64,000 bases of DNA. Origin: Proteiniclasticum ruminis DSM 24773 (GTDB lineage: Bacteria; Bacillota; Clostridia; Clostridiales; Clostridiaceae). Of this stretch, positions 9,075-17,937 are shown piece after piece. Position 1 is the stretch's first letter. Every line of letters starts with the position of its first letter. The notes beneath the pieces are model-generated. The model worked only from the letters and a program-made list of their open reading frames with translations. It ran no database searches and was not told the DNA's origin. The translations under genes and the position numbers were made by a program. Location of the stretch: the NCBI RefSeq assembly GCF_000701905.1, contig NZ_JNKC01000001.1, forward strand, positions 558,001 to 622,000. Reading direction: 5' to 3'.

Positions 9075-9992
9075 CTACCACACTCCTTTACCTGTTATTT
9101 TCTTTGAAACAAAGTGTGTAACTAGAACAAGAAATACGCCAACTACCCCTTTAATAACGCCTACTGCTGTTCCAAGTGAGTACTGACCGTTAATGAGTCC
9201 AATTCGATAGATATAGGTATCCAGGATGTCTATTTTACTGTTTACAGCATCGTTAGTGAAATTGAACACTTGATCGAATCCTGCGTTTAGAAAAAATCCA
9301 AGATTCAGAATAAACATCGTCACCATAGGAATGACGAGAGCTGGTAATATTATATGTTTGATGATTTTAAACCGGTTTGCTCCGTCAATTTTCGCGGCTT
9401 CAAAAATACTCGGATCTATCGAAATGATTGCAGCATAGTAGATGATCGAATCCCAACCAATGCTTCTCCATGCTTCAGAAATCAAAAGAACCCATCGGAT
9501 TGCATTTTTATCGGTCATGAAGCTCATGGATGGAAGATTGAATACGTTGAGTATCTGATTTACCGCACCTTTCGAAGGTGAAAGAACTGAAATCCATATT
9601 CCCGCAATAACCACCCATGATAAAAAATGTGGCAAGAATGAAATAACCTGAACATATTTCCTGAACTTTTTCGAGGCAAGTTCTGATAGAAGAATTGCAA
9701 AAAGGACAACAAACGGAAAAAGCAGTATGTATTTCATAAAACTAATAATAAGAGTATTCTCCAAAATCTGTTTGAGTTGCGGTGACTTAAATATGATTTC
9801 AAAATACTTCCATCCAACAAATTTCCAGTCACCAAAGGCCTTGTAATCAAATACAGCTAATCTCATATTAATCATTGGCCAAACCCTAAAAATTATGAAG
9901 AAAAGGAGTGTAGGAAGGAATAAAAGATACAAGACCTTGTCTTCTTTAATCTTTCTAAGTATCTTCTTAATCTTAATTTTTTTCTCGCTCAT
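9075..9992 (-). CDS. Sugar ABC transporter permease (LplB-like)
   Basis: This 305-residue permease has a basic N-terminus, about six membrane helices and an EAA loop FEAAKIDGANRFKIIKHI. It is the partner of the permease at 8,183-9,073. AAGGAGG precedes the ATG. Its start lies inside the end of the DUF4387 gene (20-base overlap), which ties transport translationally to the AtuA/DUF4387 pair. Confidence 0.92.
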   Translation of the reverse strand: MSEKKIKIKKILRKIKEDKVLYLLFLPTLLFFIIFRVWPMINMRLAVFDYKAFGDWKFVGWKYFEIIFKSPQLKQILENTLIISFMKYILLFPFVVLFAILLSELASKKFRKYVQVISFLPHFLSWVVIAGIWISVLSPSKGAVNQILNVFNLPSMSFMTDKNAIRWVLLISEAWRSIGWDSIIYYAAIISIDPSIFEAAKIDGANRFKIIKHIILPALVIPMVTMFILNLGFFLNAGFDQVFNFTNDAVNSKIDILDTYIYRIGLINGQYSLGTAVGVIKGVVGVFLVLVTHFVSKKITGKGVW

Positions 9993-10314
9993 TCAAATCC
10001 TCCTTAGGAACGAAGATATTGAACAGAGGAGCATGCTGCTGCGCTCCATAAACATCCCTGTCTCCGACTGTCCCGGAGGAGATGCTGCGGTTAAATGTAA
10101 TCTTAATTCCCAGCCCTTTCTCATAAAAGACAAGTTCAGTTATATCTTCAGAATTCAGATTATAAAGGTTTTCAATGGTTTCTCTACTGATAACTCCACT
10201 GTTTCTAACTCTCCAGAACTTCTCGCTGGTATCAAAAAGAATGTCTAAAGTTATAGAGAAGGGACCACTATTTTTACTTCTTAAAACGGCTGCTAAATCA
10301 ATTAATCTTTCCAT
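9973..10314 (-). CDS. DUF4387-family protein
   Basis: This 113-residue soluble protein matches the small DUF4387 family, whose members are usually encoded next to, or fused to, AtuA/DUF1446 proteins. The start LIDLAAVLRSKNSGPF and the segment GDRDVYGAQQHAPLF are characteristic. No enzymatic residues can be assigned. It overlaps the AtuA gene by 17 bases and the LplB gene by 20 bases. It is probably a subunit of the AtuA-like enzyme (inference from constant pairing). No function has been proved that I know of. Confidence 0.82.
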   Translation of the reverse strand: MERLIDLAAVLRSKNSGPFSITLDILFDTSEKFWRVRNSGVISRETIENLYNLNSEDITELVFYEKGLGIKITFNRSISSGTVGDRDVYGAQQHAPLFNIFVPKEDLNEREKN

Positions 10315-11677
10315 TTATTACCTCATATTGCATGATGGGAAACATCGACTGCCCATTTTCCACTTTCATCAGATGGTAAATACTGAACTCGAAGACAGGT
10401 CCAAAGTCAACATCACTTGGTGAGAAGGGGAACGCCAGGTTGCCTGATGTGGATTTTCTTCCAGAATAACCATAATGCATGAAAGATGATCTAAGAGAAC
10501 TGCATATGGCTGATGCGAGTTCTTGTGTTTTTGCTGTCACTTCCATGAGCAGCCCAACTTCCTTTGGCACTGTACGATCAGGCTCTAATTTCCCCATCAC
10601 GCCATCAAGACCATAGTTGATAAACGCAATATTATAATCATTTTCTGAGATTTCAATATAGTATTCTTTGACAGACTCCCTCACTTCATCTTCAATCTTT
10701 TCTAGATTTTGTAAAAGGAGAGGATCTCTGATCCCTGCTACCACAAAAGTTCTATAGGCAACTCTTCGTGCTCCTTCTAGCTTAATGAAATATGACTCTG
10801 TCTTTTCAATTCTGCTATTCTGTATTTTTACAGTCCTTTCATCAATTTGTAGAAAATCACACTTTTCCAGATTTAATACGATTCCAGGCCCCTGTAACAG
10901 ATATGGATGATCTTTTTCATAAAATGTATGTGCAGCCACTGACGTTATCGTGCATCTGCGATCTCTGTTTGTTGGATATACATGGCAGCTATCCTTTTCC
11001 AGCACCCCCATAATACAGTCTTTGGTTGTGCCAGGCACAGCGCACAGCGCACCGCACTCCAGAATTTTCCCCAGATGGTAGGACAGCGCCTCATCAAAAC
11101 CATGCGCAATTCCAAAAGCAGCGAACGGAGCCGGATCGTAGGCTCTTCCGCAGATGAGAATATCAGGATTACCCTCCAGCGCTTCCAGAATAGGCTCAAT
11201 GCCCATCTGAGCTACAATGCTCAGTGTGTCCTCAACCAGTTCATGGGTGAGCTGAGGCACATTGGTTCCCAACGGTGTAACATCATTGTTATGTATCGCT
11301 CTACTTACCACTTCATTCGGGATATCCGCCCATATCACTGAGATTTTTGCGCTATACTCATTCTCTGCGAGTATTTCATTGATAATCTCAATGGTCCATT
11401 CTGTATGCGTTCTTGCTCCTGATCCTCCCGCTGAACCAATAATCAATGGAATTTTTAGGGAAAGAGAACCCTCAATCAGCCGAACCAGATCCTTTTTATA
11501 TGCAGTCTTGCTTACAATTGCCACTCCCGCGCCGAGCTTATGGGGACCTGCATCTGTGGAACCTGCATCCACGATGATCGCATCAGGAAAGTCCTTCAAG
11601 CCGTTATTAAATGAATCAATTGGAAATCCGTATCCCAGTATTCCACATGGTGCCAATATTTTCAGTTTGTCTTTCAT
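10298..11677 (-). CDS. AtuA-family (DUF1446) protein
   Basis: This 459-residue protein matches DUF1446, named after AtuA of the acyclic terpene utilisation cluster. Family features seen are a Gly-rich start (LAPCGILGYGFP), the VDAGSTDAGPHKLG segment, the GSAGGSGARTH segment and CGRAYDPAPFAAFG. It is full length and cytoplasmic. AGGAGG precedes the ATG, which overlaps the gntR stop by four bases. The family reaction is not established. The context with a sugar importer and ADP-ribosylglycohydrolase-fold enzymes is far from terpene catabolism, so the name should not be taken as a function here. Confidence 0.85.
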   Translation of the reverse strand: MKDKLKILAPCGILGYGFPIDSFNNGLKDFPDAIIVDAGSTDAGPHKLGAGVAIVSKTAYKKDLVRLIEGSLSLKIPLIIGSAGGSGARTHTEWTIEIINEILAENEYSAKISVIWADIPNEVVSRAIHNNDVTPLGTNVPQLTHELVEDTLSIVAQMGIEPILEALEGNPDILICGRAYDPAPFAAFGIAHGFDEALSYHLGKILECGALCAVPGTTKDCIMGVLEKDSCHVYPTNRDRRCTITSVAAHTFYEKDHPYLLQGPGIVLNLEKCDFLQIDERTVKIQNSRIEKTESYFIKLEGARRVAYRTFVVAGIRDPLLLQNLEKIEDEVRESVKEYYIEISENDYNIAFINYGLDGVMGKLEPDRTVPKEVGLLMEVTAKTQELASAICSSLRSSFMHYGYSGRKSTSGNLAFPFSPSDVDFGPVFEFSIYHLMKVENGQSMFPIMQYEVINGKIN

Positions 11678-12369
11678 AGATCCTCCTGATTCTTCTTTCC
11701 TACAACATTGTCCTTCACCTGACTCAGGTGGTAATTCAGACTCTTCTTCGCCAGTTCGATATCCCTCTTATAGATAGCATTAATAAGATTCTTATGTTCT
11801 TCAATGATCTCTTCTCTTCTAGTAACATTAGTATTGCTCTTTTCTCCCATTTCATGGATAAGCTCGTAATAATTATCAATGAAATTGATCAGCAGATTAT
11901 TCTTCGACATCTCCGCAATCTTCAAATGAAAATTATAATCTGTTACACTGTAGTTTTCATCTAAAGGATTGGTCTTCTCTAAGGTTCGCTTAATATCAAG
12001 AATTTCCTCATCATCTGCTCTCATTATTGCCAGTTCTACTGACTTTTGCTCTAAGGCTTCTCTAAGCTCAATAAGGTCCAAATAGGTTGCGTTTTTTAAT
12101 GACTCAATCATAGACTCTGCAGTCACCTGCTCTTTGGATATTTTTCTTACATAAGTTCCGTCCTTGGGTTTTCTGCTGATAAATCCTTGATACTGAAGAA
12201 TAGTCAGTGCTTCTCTTAAAATCCCTCTACTCACTCCCAGATTCTCGGCAAACTCATTTTCTGGCGGAAGTTTATCACCAGGCTGAAGCTGACCGGACTC
12301 AATCAGGTTCATAATGACACTCACAACTTTGTCTGACTTATTCTCACTTTGAATTTTCTTGAATTTCAT
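11674..12369 (-). CDS. FCD-domain GntR-family transcriptional regulator
   Basis: This protein has 231 residues. The N-terminal winged helix (about 10-75) contains LPPENEFAENLGVSRGILRE and is followed by the all-helical FCD effector domain with LIELREALEQKSVELA and late histidines (HLKIAEM, YHLSQV) that usually bind a metal and an organic acid. The family generally represses uptake and catabolic operons. It is the first gene of the nine-gene operon and sits just downstream of a palindrome of the expected operator type, so autoregulation and control of the whole operon are likely. Confidence 0.92.
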   Translation of the reverse strand: MKFKKIQSENKSDKVVSVIMNLIESGQLQPGDKLPPENEFAENLGVSRGILREALTILQYQGFISRKPKDGTYVRKISKEQVTAESMIESLKNATYLDLIELREALEQKSVELAIMRADDEEILDIKRTLEKTNPLDENYSVTDYNFHLKIAEMSKNNLLINFIDNYYELIHEMGEKSNTNVTRREEIIEEHKNLINAIYKRDIELAKKSLNYHLSQVKDNVVGKKNQEDL

Positions 12370-12390
12370 GATAATCCCCTCATTTGTTGT

Positions 12391-12412
12391 ATTGTTTAAT
12401 TGTTAAACAATT
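12391..12412. promoter_or_regulatory. Probable GntR operator
   Basis: Two overlapping palindromes are present: TTGTTTAA-TTG-TTAAACAA (12,392-12,410) and AATTGTT-A-AACAATT (12,398-12,412). They lie 22 bases upstream of the regulator start codon. A weak promoter (TTAAAA, 17 bases, TATATT on the minus strand) lies just upstream. Binding by the adjacent FCD regulator is inferred. Confidence 0.65.
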
Positions 12413-12611
12413 AGAGACAAAAAATATAAATGACTTTCATCACAATTTTAAAATAACACAAACTGAAATCGATATCAATCAAAATTAGCAAATATATTTA
12501 TTATTTTATCTTTTATTGAATTTATCCTTTTAAATTTAAAACTTCATACTCATTGTATGCCTCAGCTTGTTTTACACGCTATTTCATTTCAGTACATTAT
12601 TCATGATATAT

Positions 12612-12641
12612 AAAACGGCTGCCTTTTACAGCAGCCGTCTT
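12612..12641 (-). terminator. Terminator of the PTS gene
   Basis: ACGGCTGC (12,615-12,622) pairs with GCAGCCGT (12,631-12,638). On the minus strand TTTATATAT follows. It lies 20 bases beyond the EIICB stop. Confidence 0.8.
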
Positions 12642-12658
12642 TATACGTAGTAATGAAC

Positions 12659-14098
12659 TTAAATCAGTTTCTTGAACTCATCTGCCACAAACTGAACCTG
12701 TGGTCCGATGACAACCTGAACGTTGGTCTTGGATGGTCTTACTACACCAGCCACACCAGCTTTCTTGATCTTTGCTTCATTCACAAGAAGATTGTCTTTC
12801 ACTTCAAGTCTCAGTCTTGTGATGCAGTAGTCCAGGGAAGCGATGTTCTCTTTTCCGCCAAGTCCTTCCAGGATCTCAGCAGCGAGAACTTTGAAGTTGG
12901 TGTCTTTAGAAAGAACCTTACCTTCTCCTTCTACGACTTCATCATCTTCTCTTCCAGGTGTTTTAAGATCCAGCTTAACGATGAGGAATCTGAACAGGAA
13001 GTAATAGATGGCACCCATAACAAGACCAAGCGGAATCAGCATCCAGATATTTACAGCCAGTGGCATTTTTAGACTCAAGAAGAAGTCTACAAAGCCTGCG
13101 CTGAATCCGAATCCAGCGATCCATTGGAACTGAGCTGCAATGAATACGGAGATACCGGTCAGAACTGCGTGAACCAGGTAAAGTCCAGGAGCAAGGAATA
13201 CGAAGGCGAACTCCAGTGGTTCTGTAACTCCTGTGAAGAAGGAAGATACTGCAGCTGCCAGAAGAAGTCCACCTGCAACCTTTTTCTTCTTATCTTTTGC
13301 AGTATGGTACATAGCAAGAGCAGCAGCTGGAAGACCGAACATCATCACTGGGAAGAAACCAGCCTGATATCTGCCTGTGATTCCAGGAGTACCGGTGCTT
13401 GCCCAGAAGTTTCCGATGTCGTTGATGTCAATGGCATCAAACCAGAATACAGAGTTCAGTGCATGGTGAAGTCCTGTTGGGATCAGAAGTCTGTTGAAGA
13501 ATCCATAGATACCAGCGCCTACTGCACCAAGTTCAGAAATAGAGGTACCGAATGCTACAAGGCCTGAATAAACTACTGGCCATATGAAGAATAGCACTGC
13601 AGATACAAGAATCATGGCAAAGGATGTCATGATTGGCACCAGTCTCTTTCCACTGAAGAAGGAAAGTGCTGGAGTCAGCTGTACATGGGAGAATCTGTTG
13701 TACATGCTTGCAGCCACAAGACCGGAGATGATACCGATGAACTGATTGCTGATTTTACCAAAAGCTGCATTTACTGCTTCTGCATCCACCTGTGTCAGCT
13801 GAGCAACGGTTCCTGTAGAAAGCAGCTTTGTGACAACAAGGAAGGCTACAAGACCTGCAAGAGCTGCAGAACCGTCTTTATCCTTGGACATACCAAGAGC
13901 AACACCCACCGCGAAAAGAATGGACATATTATCAATAATTGCGCCACCGGCACTGATGAGGAATGCGGCGATTGGGCTTCCGCCACCCCAGCCTGTAGGG
14001 TCAATCCAGTACCCGATACCCATAAGAATGGATGCCACAGGAAGTACTGCAACAGGGAGCATGAGCGATCTACCAAGTTTCTGTAGATACTTCATCAT
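12659..14098 (-). CDS. PTS EIICB transporter, N-acetylglucosamine/glucose type
   Basis: This 479-residue membrane protein imports and phosphorylates a hexose or amino sugar. The EIIC domain starts YLQKLGRSLMLPVAVLPVAS, contains GVTEPLEFAFVFLAP, and is followed by an EIIB domain whose phosphorylated Cys is at about 425 in DYCITRLRL. No EIIA domain is attached. The overall sequence is closest to NagE/NagP-type EIICB. The frame stays open upstream to 14,335, but that part covers the leader switch. AGGAGG nine bases before the ATG at 14,098 sets the start. Expression should depend on antitermination at 14,183-14,253. Confidence 0.9.
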   Translation of the reverse strand: MMKYLQKLGRSLMLPVAVLPVASILMGIGYWIDPTGWGGGSPIAAFLISAGGAIIDNMSILFAVGVALGMSKDKDGSAALAGLVAFLVVTKLLSTGTVAQLTQVDAEAVNAAFGKISNQFIGIISGLVAASMYNRFSHVQLTPALSFFSGKRLVPIMTSFAMILVSAVLFFIWPVVYSGLVAFGTSISELGAVGAGIYGFFNRLLIPTGLHHALNSVFWFDAIDINDIGNFWASTGTPGITGRYQAGFFPVMMFGLPAAALAMYHTAKDKKKKVAGGLLLAAAVSSFFTGVTEPLEFAFVFLAPGLYLVHAVLTGISVFIAAQFQWIAGFGFSAGFVDFFLSLKMPLAVNIWMLIPLGLVMGAIYYFLFRFLIVKLDLKTPGREDDEVVEGEGKVLSKDTNFKVLAAEILEGLGGKENIASLDYCITRLRLEVKDNLLVNEAKIKKAGVAGVVRPSKTNVQVVIGPQVQFVADEFKKLI

Positions 14099-14182
14099 AA
14101 TGTTTTTCCTCCTTAAAATATATAAAATAAGTTCAATGCATAGCGTGTATTGGTCCTCAGGCTCTGTGGCCACAGCATAAAT

Positions 14183-14231
14183 AAAAAAGACCGAAGAAAC
14201 AAAGCAACAACGTTGCATGTATCTCGGTCTT
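14183..14231 (-). terminator. Leader terminator controlled by antitermination
   Basis: On the minus strand AAGACCGA (14,231-14,224) pairs with TCGGTCTT (14,194-14,187), with an inner GCAAC-aac-GTTGC stem, then six U. Its upstream arm overlaps the end of the RAT by six bases, so only one of the two can form. Confidence 0.88.
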
Positions 14232-14253
14232 GCCTGCTTACCAGTAACAATCC
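14226..14253 (-). promoter_or_regulatory. RAT (ribonucleic antiterminator) site
   Basis: The minus-strand sequence GGATTGTTACTGGTAAGCAG and the following GCAAGACC match the RAT consensus bound by LicT/SacY/SacT proteins nearly base for base. It lies between the promoter and the leader terminator of the EIICB gene. Confidence 0.9.
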
Positions 14254-14267
14254 ATGTATTTGATTTC

Positions 14268-14296
14268 ATCTTAGCCGATAAAAAAAAATCTGTCAA
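14268..14296 (-). promoter_or_regulatory. Promoter of the PTS EIICB gene
   Basis: The minus strand has a perfect -35 TTGACA (14,296-14,291), a 17-base spacer and TAAGAT (14,273-14,268). Transcription would start just before the RAT. Confidence 0.75.
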
Positions 14297-14345
14297 CAAC
14301 TTATCAAAGAGAAATCGTAAACAAAAAGTAAACAAGCGAAAGAAA

Positions 14346-14377
14346 GGTCCTCCAAAAGAGTGTTCTTCTGGAAGACC
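14346..14377 (-). terminator. Terminator after lemA
   Basis: GGTCTTCCA and TGGAGGACC arms on the minus strand pair perfectly and are followed by TTTCTTTC. It lies just past the lemA stop. Confidence 0.78.
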
Positions 14378-14384
14378 TTTTCAC

Positions 14385-14948
14385 TTAGAACTTCACTGTA
14401 GGCACTGCTCTGTCTGCTTCTGAAGCTTCGAAGAGAGGCTCTTCTCTGAAGTTGAACATGCCGGCAAAGATATTCTTTGGGAATACCTGGATGGCAGTGT
14501 TGTACTTCATGGTGGTGTCATTATAGAACTGTCGTGCATAACGGATTTTCTCTTCCGCATCTTTCAGTTCGCTCTGAAGGGAGAGGAAGTTCTGATCTGC
14601 CTTCAGCTGAGGATAGGCTTCTACGGTAACAAGAAGTCTTGATATTGCGGAAGACAGCTCAGCATCCGCTTTCGCTGTGGCTTCCACACCTTTGGCATTG
14701 AGCACCTGGCTTCTTGCTTTGGTGACATTCTCAAATACTTCCTTTTCATGGGAAGCGTAGCCCTTAACGGTCTCCACAAGGTTTGGAATGAGGTCTGCTC
14801 TATTCTTGAGCTGAACTTCGATCTGTGCCCATGCATTCTTCACGCGGTTCTTCAGGACAACAAGACTGTTATATACAGAGACGCCATAGAGTGCCAGAAG
14901 TACAATAAGACCAATGACTACAAGTAGAATAATGGTTCCTGTTTTCAT
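14385..14948 (-). CDS. lemA: LemA-family membrane-anchored protein
   Basis: This 187-residue protein has one N-terminal membrane helix (about 5-25) followed by a long helical domain with NRVKNAWAQIEVQLKNRADL and ARSQVLNA, the LemA hallmarks. An ATG at 14,954 touches the ribosome site, whereas the ATG at 14,948 is six bases from AGGAAG, so the latter is used. LemA proteins are cell-envelope proteins of unclear function. The next gene upstream in the same operon encodes a DUF2207 protein, a very common partner. Confidence 0.92.
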   Translation of the reverse strand: MKTGTIILLVVIGLIVLLALYGVSVYNSLVVLKNRVKNAWAQIEVQLKNRADLIPNLVETVKGYASHEKEVFENVTKARSQVLNAKGVEATAKADAELSSAISRLLVTVEAYPQLKADQNFLSLQSELKDAEEKIRYARQFYNDTTMKYNTAIQVFPKNIFAGMFNFREEPLFEASEADRAVPTVKF

Positions 14949-14993
14949 ATACATCTTCCTTTCTTTTTACAGTTTTATTTGTTAAAGCAACTG

Positions 14994-16889
14994 TTAGAAG
15001 GCGCCACCGCCTCCACCGCCTCCGCCTCCACCTGAGCTTCCGCCGGAGAATCCTCCGCCAAAGCCGGATCCCGATGACTTCTGGGATGCAGCAATCTGAG
15101 CTGTACTCACTGCAGAATTCACACGGGTCATGGTATTGGAGAATGCTTGATTCATGATATAGAAATTACTGAAGCTTCTGTATCCTCCCATATAGGTAAG
15201 GTCCGGATTTGTAAGCTCCTGCTCCGAGAAGACCTTGGGAAGCTGATCAATGACTTCATCTGCTACCCCAAGGGATGTGGCATACACCAGATAGTGTTCC
15301 CAAATAACAAGAGATGGAATTTCAGCCTCCTTCATATTGGAAAAATGCTGGAGAAACTGCTTGAATGCCAGCCACATGGCTTTATGATCCATGCCCTTCT
15401 GTGAATACTTTCTGACAAATCGCATGCCCAGAAGTCCAAACAGCAGAAACATTCCTATCGCGGCCAAACCAATGGCAATGATGCTTCCTAGTGTGAACAA
15501 TCCAGCGATACCTGAAAGGATCAACGCAAGTCCAATGATGACAAATATCTTCGATCCGGGCAGTTCGTTGCCTTGGAAGAATTTCTGTTTTTCTCCCACC
15601 TCTTTGACCTTATGTTTGAAGTAGGTGTAGTCCTTCTGGAACTGGAGCGCTGCTTTATTGCTCTTCAGAATCTTCTCCAGATCTTCCAGAACCAGTCCAT
15701 TTCCATTCCCGATCTCATCAATAAACCAGGTGGCCAGGAATTTTTCATGAGGCAAAAGCGTATCCAGCTTTGTTTTGTCCATCCAGGTCATTTCAAAGGA
15801 TTCTTCTTCTTTCTTGAAGATCTTTCCTTTCTCAATGGCCACAGGACGAAGCTTTATGACTTTCTTTCTGGCAAGATCCAGAATCGTAGCCATGATATCC
15901 ACATCTTTGGACTGCCCCTTTGTGAGAAGGTAAGTCATCACTGCTGGAGAGTAGTCCTCTGGCAGTTCTCTATAGTAATCCCCTTCAAAAGTGGGTTTCA
16001 GCTCTTTGCCATACTTTCTGAACATGAAGAAAATGGAACCAAGACCAGCCAGAATTCCTGCCCCAAAAATAGGTCTGGACGCTTTTTCTCTTTCTCTTTG
16101 TTTTGCTTCTCTTTCCAGTTCTTTGATGGCATCTTCTCTTTCTTTGTTCGCTTCATCTGCAAGGCGCTGCTCATTTTCCAGAATATTCTCCAGCTCATTT
16201 CTGTCAAAGGTATTGGTAGAAGCTGGAATCAGGTCTCTTGGGAAGATGGCCAGTGTTTCCACAAATCTGCCGTTTACGGATGGCACCGTAAAGTAGAAGG
16301 TCCTGCCATCGACAATTTCACTGGAACCTGTCAAAGGCCCATGAGCAAAAACTCTCAGGTCTTCCTTTTGCGCCCCTTCCGGAATGGTGATGGTAATGGT
16401 GATATTATTCAGGGGAATATCCCATCCTGAATCTATAATTTTACGATTGAAGATCGAAATGTCATTGTATTTCTCTGCCACATTCTGCAGGGTGTACCCG
16501 ATAACAACGGTCTTTTCTTCATTTCTGGACTTCTCATATATTTTAAGATTCCTGAAACTTCCTGTGTCCTCCATCTCATAGGTATTGGCGTCTCCAGAAT
16601 ATGCTTCTGTAAAACTTCGGACACTTCCACTTTCTAAAACGCCTACCGTAAGATCAGACAGTCCATCGGTCCTTGAATAGTCGATGTTTCGAAAGACTCC
16701 ATTGAACTCTCCATCAAAATTGTATGTGATTTCTTCCAGCACCCTGGCATCTCCATTTTCCTGTATATCCACTGTCAGGTTGAATCTGGACACTTCGTAA
16801 TACCTGCTGGAAGCGGATGCATCTTTCCATGGAATAAGAACAACCAGCATCATCAGAAGAAACAGAGACAGTACTCTTAATTTTTTCAT
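14994..16889 (-). CDS. DUF2207-domain membrane protein with Gly-rich tail
   Basis: This 631-residue protein has a signal peptide (about 1-26, ending DASA), an extracellular DUF2207 domain (about 30-240), a coiled Glu/Arg-rich stretch (about 235-270), a membrane helix, a cytoplasmic region, two closely spaced helices (about 450-495) and a C-terminal run SGGGGGGGGGGAF. The architecture is the standard form encoded next to LemA. The pair is inferred to work together at the membrane. The function is not established. Confidence 0.9.
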   Translation of the reverse strand: MKKLRVLSLFLLMMLVVLIPWKDASASSRYYEVSRFNLTVDIQENGDARVLEEITYNFDGEFNGVFRNIDYSRTDGLSDLTVGVLESGSVRSFTEAYSGDANTYEMEDTGSFRNLKIYEKSRNEEKTVVIGYTLQNVAEKYNDISIFNRKIIDSGWDIPLNNITITITIPEGAQKEDLRVFAHGPLTGSSEIVDGRTFYFTVPSVNGRFVETLAIFPRDLIPASTNTFDRNELENILENEQRLADEANKEREDAIKELEREAKQREREKASRPIFGAGILAGLGSIFFMFRKYGKELKPTFEGDYYRELPEDYSPAVMTYLLTKGQSKDVDIMATILDLARKKVIKLRPVAIEKGKIFKKEEESFEMTWMDKTKLDTLLPHEKFLATWFIDEIGNGNGLVLEDLEKILKSNKAALQFQKDYTYFKHKVKEVGEKQKFFQGNELPGSKIFVIIGLALILSGIAGLFTLGSIIAIGLAAIGMFLLFGLLGMRFVRKYSQKGMDHKAMWLAFKQFLQHFSNMKEAEIPSLVIWEHYLVYATSLGVADEVIDQLPKVFSEQELTNPDLTYMGGYRSFSNFYIMNQAFSNTMTRVNSAVSTAQIAASQKSSGSGFGGGFSGGSSGGGGGGGGGGAF

Positions 16890-16902
16890 GGCTTCACCAC
16901 CT

Positions 16903-17724
16903 TTACTTAAAATCGTTCATCCCCAGCTGTAGAAAATGATTGAGTGCATAAGCTACCCCATGCTCCTCATGATCTTTTGTCACAAAATCAGCAGCTTCTT
17001 TCACCTTATCCTCCGCATTGCCCATGGCAACACCGATGCCTGCTTCTTTTATGATTTCATAATCATTCATGGCATCTCCAATGGCCAGGATCTCTTCCCT
17101 TTGGATGCCCAGCTCCTTGGCTACCGCCATGATGCCTACATATTTGTTCACATGCTTTCGCATGATCTCCAGATAAATGGGCATGGTCTGCACCACATGG
17201 AACTCTTCGCCCAACGCTTCATAAAGTCTTGGCGCATATCCGTCCAGAATCTCTGGATCATCGAGAACCAGAACCTTTGTCACCACTTCTTCATCTGAAA
17301 GTCCTTCCGGATTCTCGATGAAGAGCTCTACTCCATTAAGATCTGTTTCTCTTCTGGAATGCACATTGTCTCTGGGTGTAAATGCTCTCCTGAACGTGTG
17401 CACCGTATAGTTGGCTCCAAGCTCATCACAGATTTTTGTGATGGCTTTGGTCTCTTTTCCTGTTAGACAGTTTTCATAAATAAAGTCTCCGCTGGCAGAT
17501 TTCACTGCTCCTGCTCCATTATAGCCCACCACATAGTCCTCTTCTCCATGAAGATTGAGCTCTTTGGTGAAACGGAGAAGATTCTCAATGGTTCTTCCGC
17601 TGCAAAGTACTACTTTGATTCCCTTTTCTTTGGCCAGTGCTATGGCCTTCTGGTTGATTTCACTGACGGTATGCTCTTTGGAAAGCAAGGTTCCGTCCAT
17701 GTCTATGGCTATTAATCTGATCAT
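16903..17724 (-). CDS. Cof-type HAD-IIB sugar-phosphate phosphatase
   Basis: This 273-residue protein has all four HAD motifs: DMDGTLL at 8-14 (nucleophile Asp8), CSGR near 41, Lys in the later cap region, and GDAMNDYEII near 217. The C2 cap identifies the Cof/YidA class, which dephosphorylates sugar phosphates and related metabolites. The substrate cannot be predicted. GGAGGG precedes the ATG. It lies 13 bases upstream of the DUF2207 gene and may be co-transcribed. Confidence 0.92.
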   Translation of the reverse strand: MIRLIAIDMDGTLLSKEHTVSEINQKAIALAKEKGIKVVLCSGRTIENLLRFTKELNLHGEEDYVVGYNGAGAVKSASGDFIYENCLTGKETKAITKICDELGANYTVHTFRRAFTPRDNVHSRRETDLNGVELFIENPEGLSDEEVVTKVLVLDDPEILDGYAPRLYEALGEEFHVVQTMPIYLEIMRKHVNKYVGIMAVAKELGIQREEILAIGDAMNDYEIIKEAGIGVAMGNAEDKVKEAADFVTKDHEEHGVAYALNHFLQLGMNDFK

Positions 17725-17937
17725 TCTGTCCCTCCACTGCTAATTGTATTCATTATACCCCACAATATATATAAATACGTTATACTTATCATTAAATTTC
17801 CATTAATATTTTAAGTCAATCCATTTTTGTAGGGTTTTGAACTTTATAGTAATTTCAACGGTTCTACCTACCTCTTGAAATTACTTATTTGTGATAGTTT
17901 GAAGAAAAGTTTTGACAAAATCTTAGACAAAATTAAA

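Noticed and set aside
10298-11677. Terpene catabolism suggested by the AtuA name
   Set aside because: None of the other acyclic terpene utilisation genes is present, and the neighbours are sugar-transport and glycohydrolase genes.
14099-14335. N-terminal extension of the PTS EIICB reading frame
   Set aside because: It runs through the terminator, the RAT and the promoter, whereas AGGAGG marks the ATG at 14,098.
15573-16430. 285-codon plus-strand frame opposite the DUF2207 gene
   Set aside because: Its composition (Phe-rich, no domain) is that of an antisense shadow.
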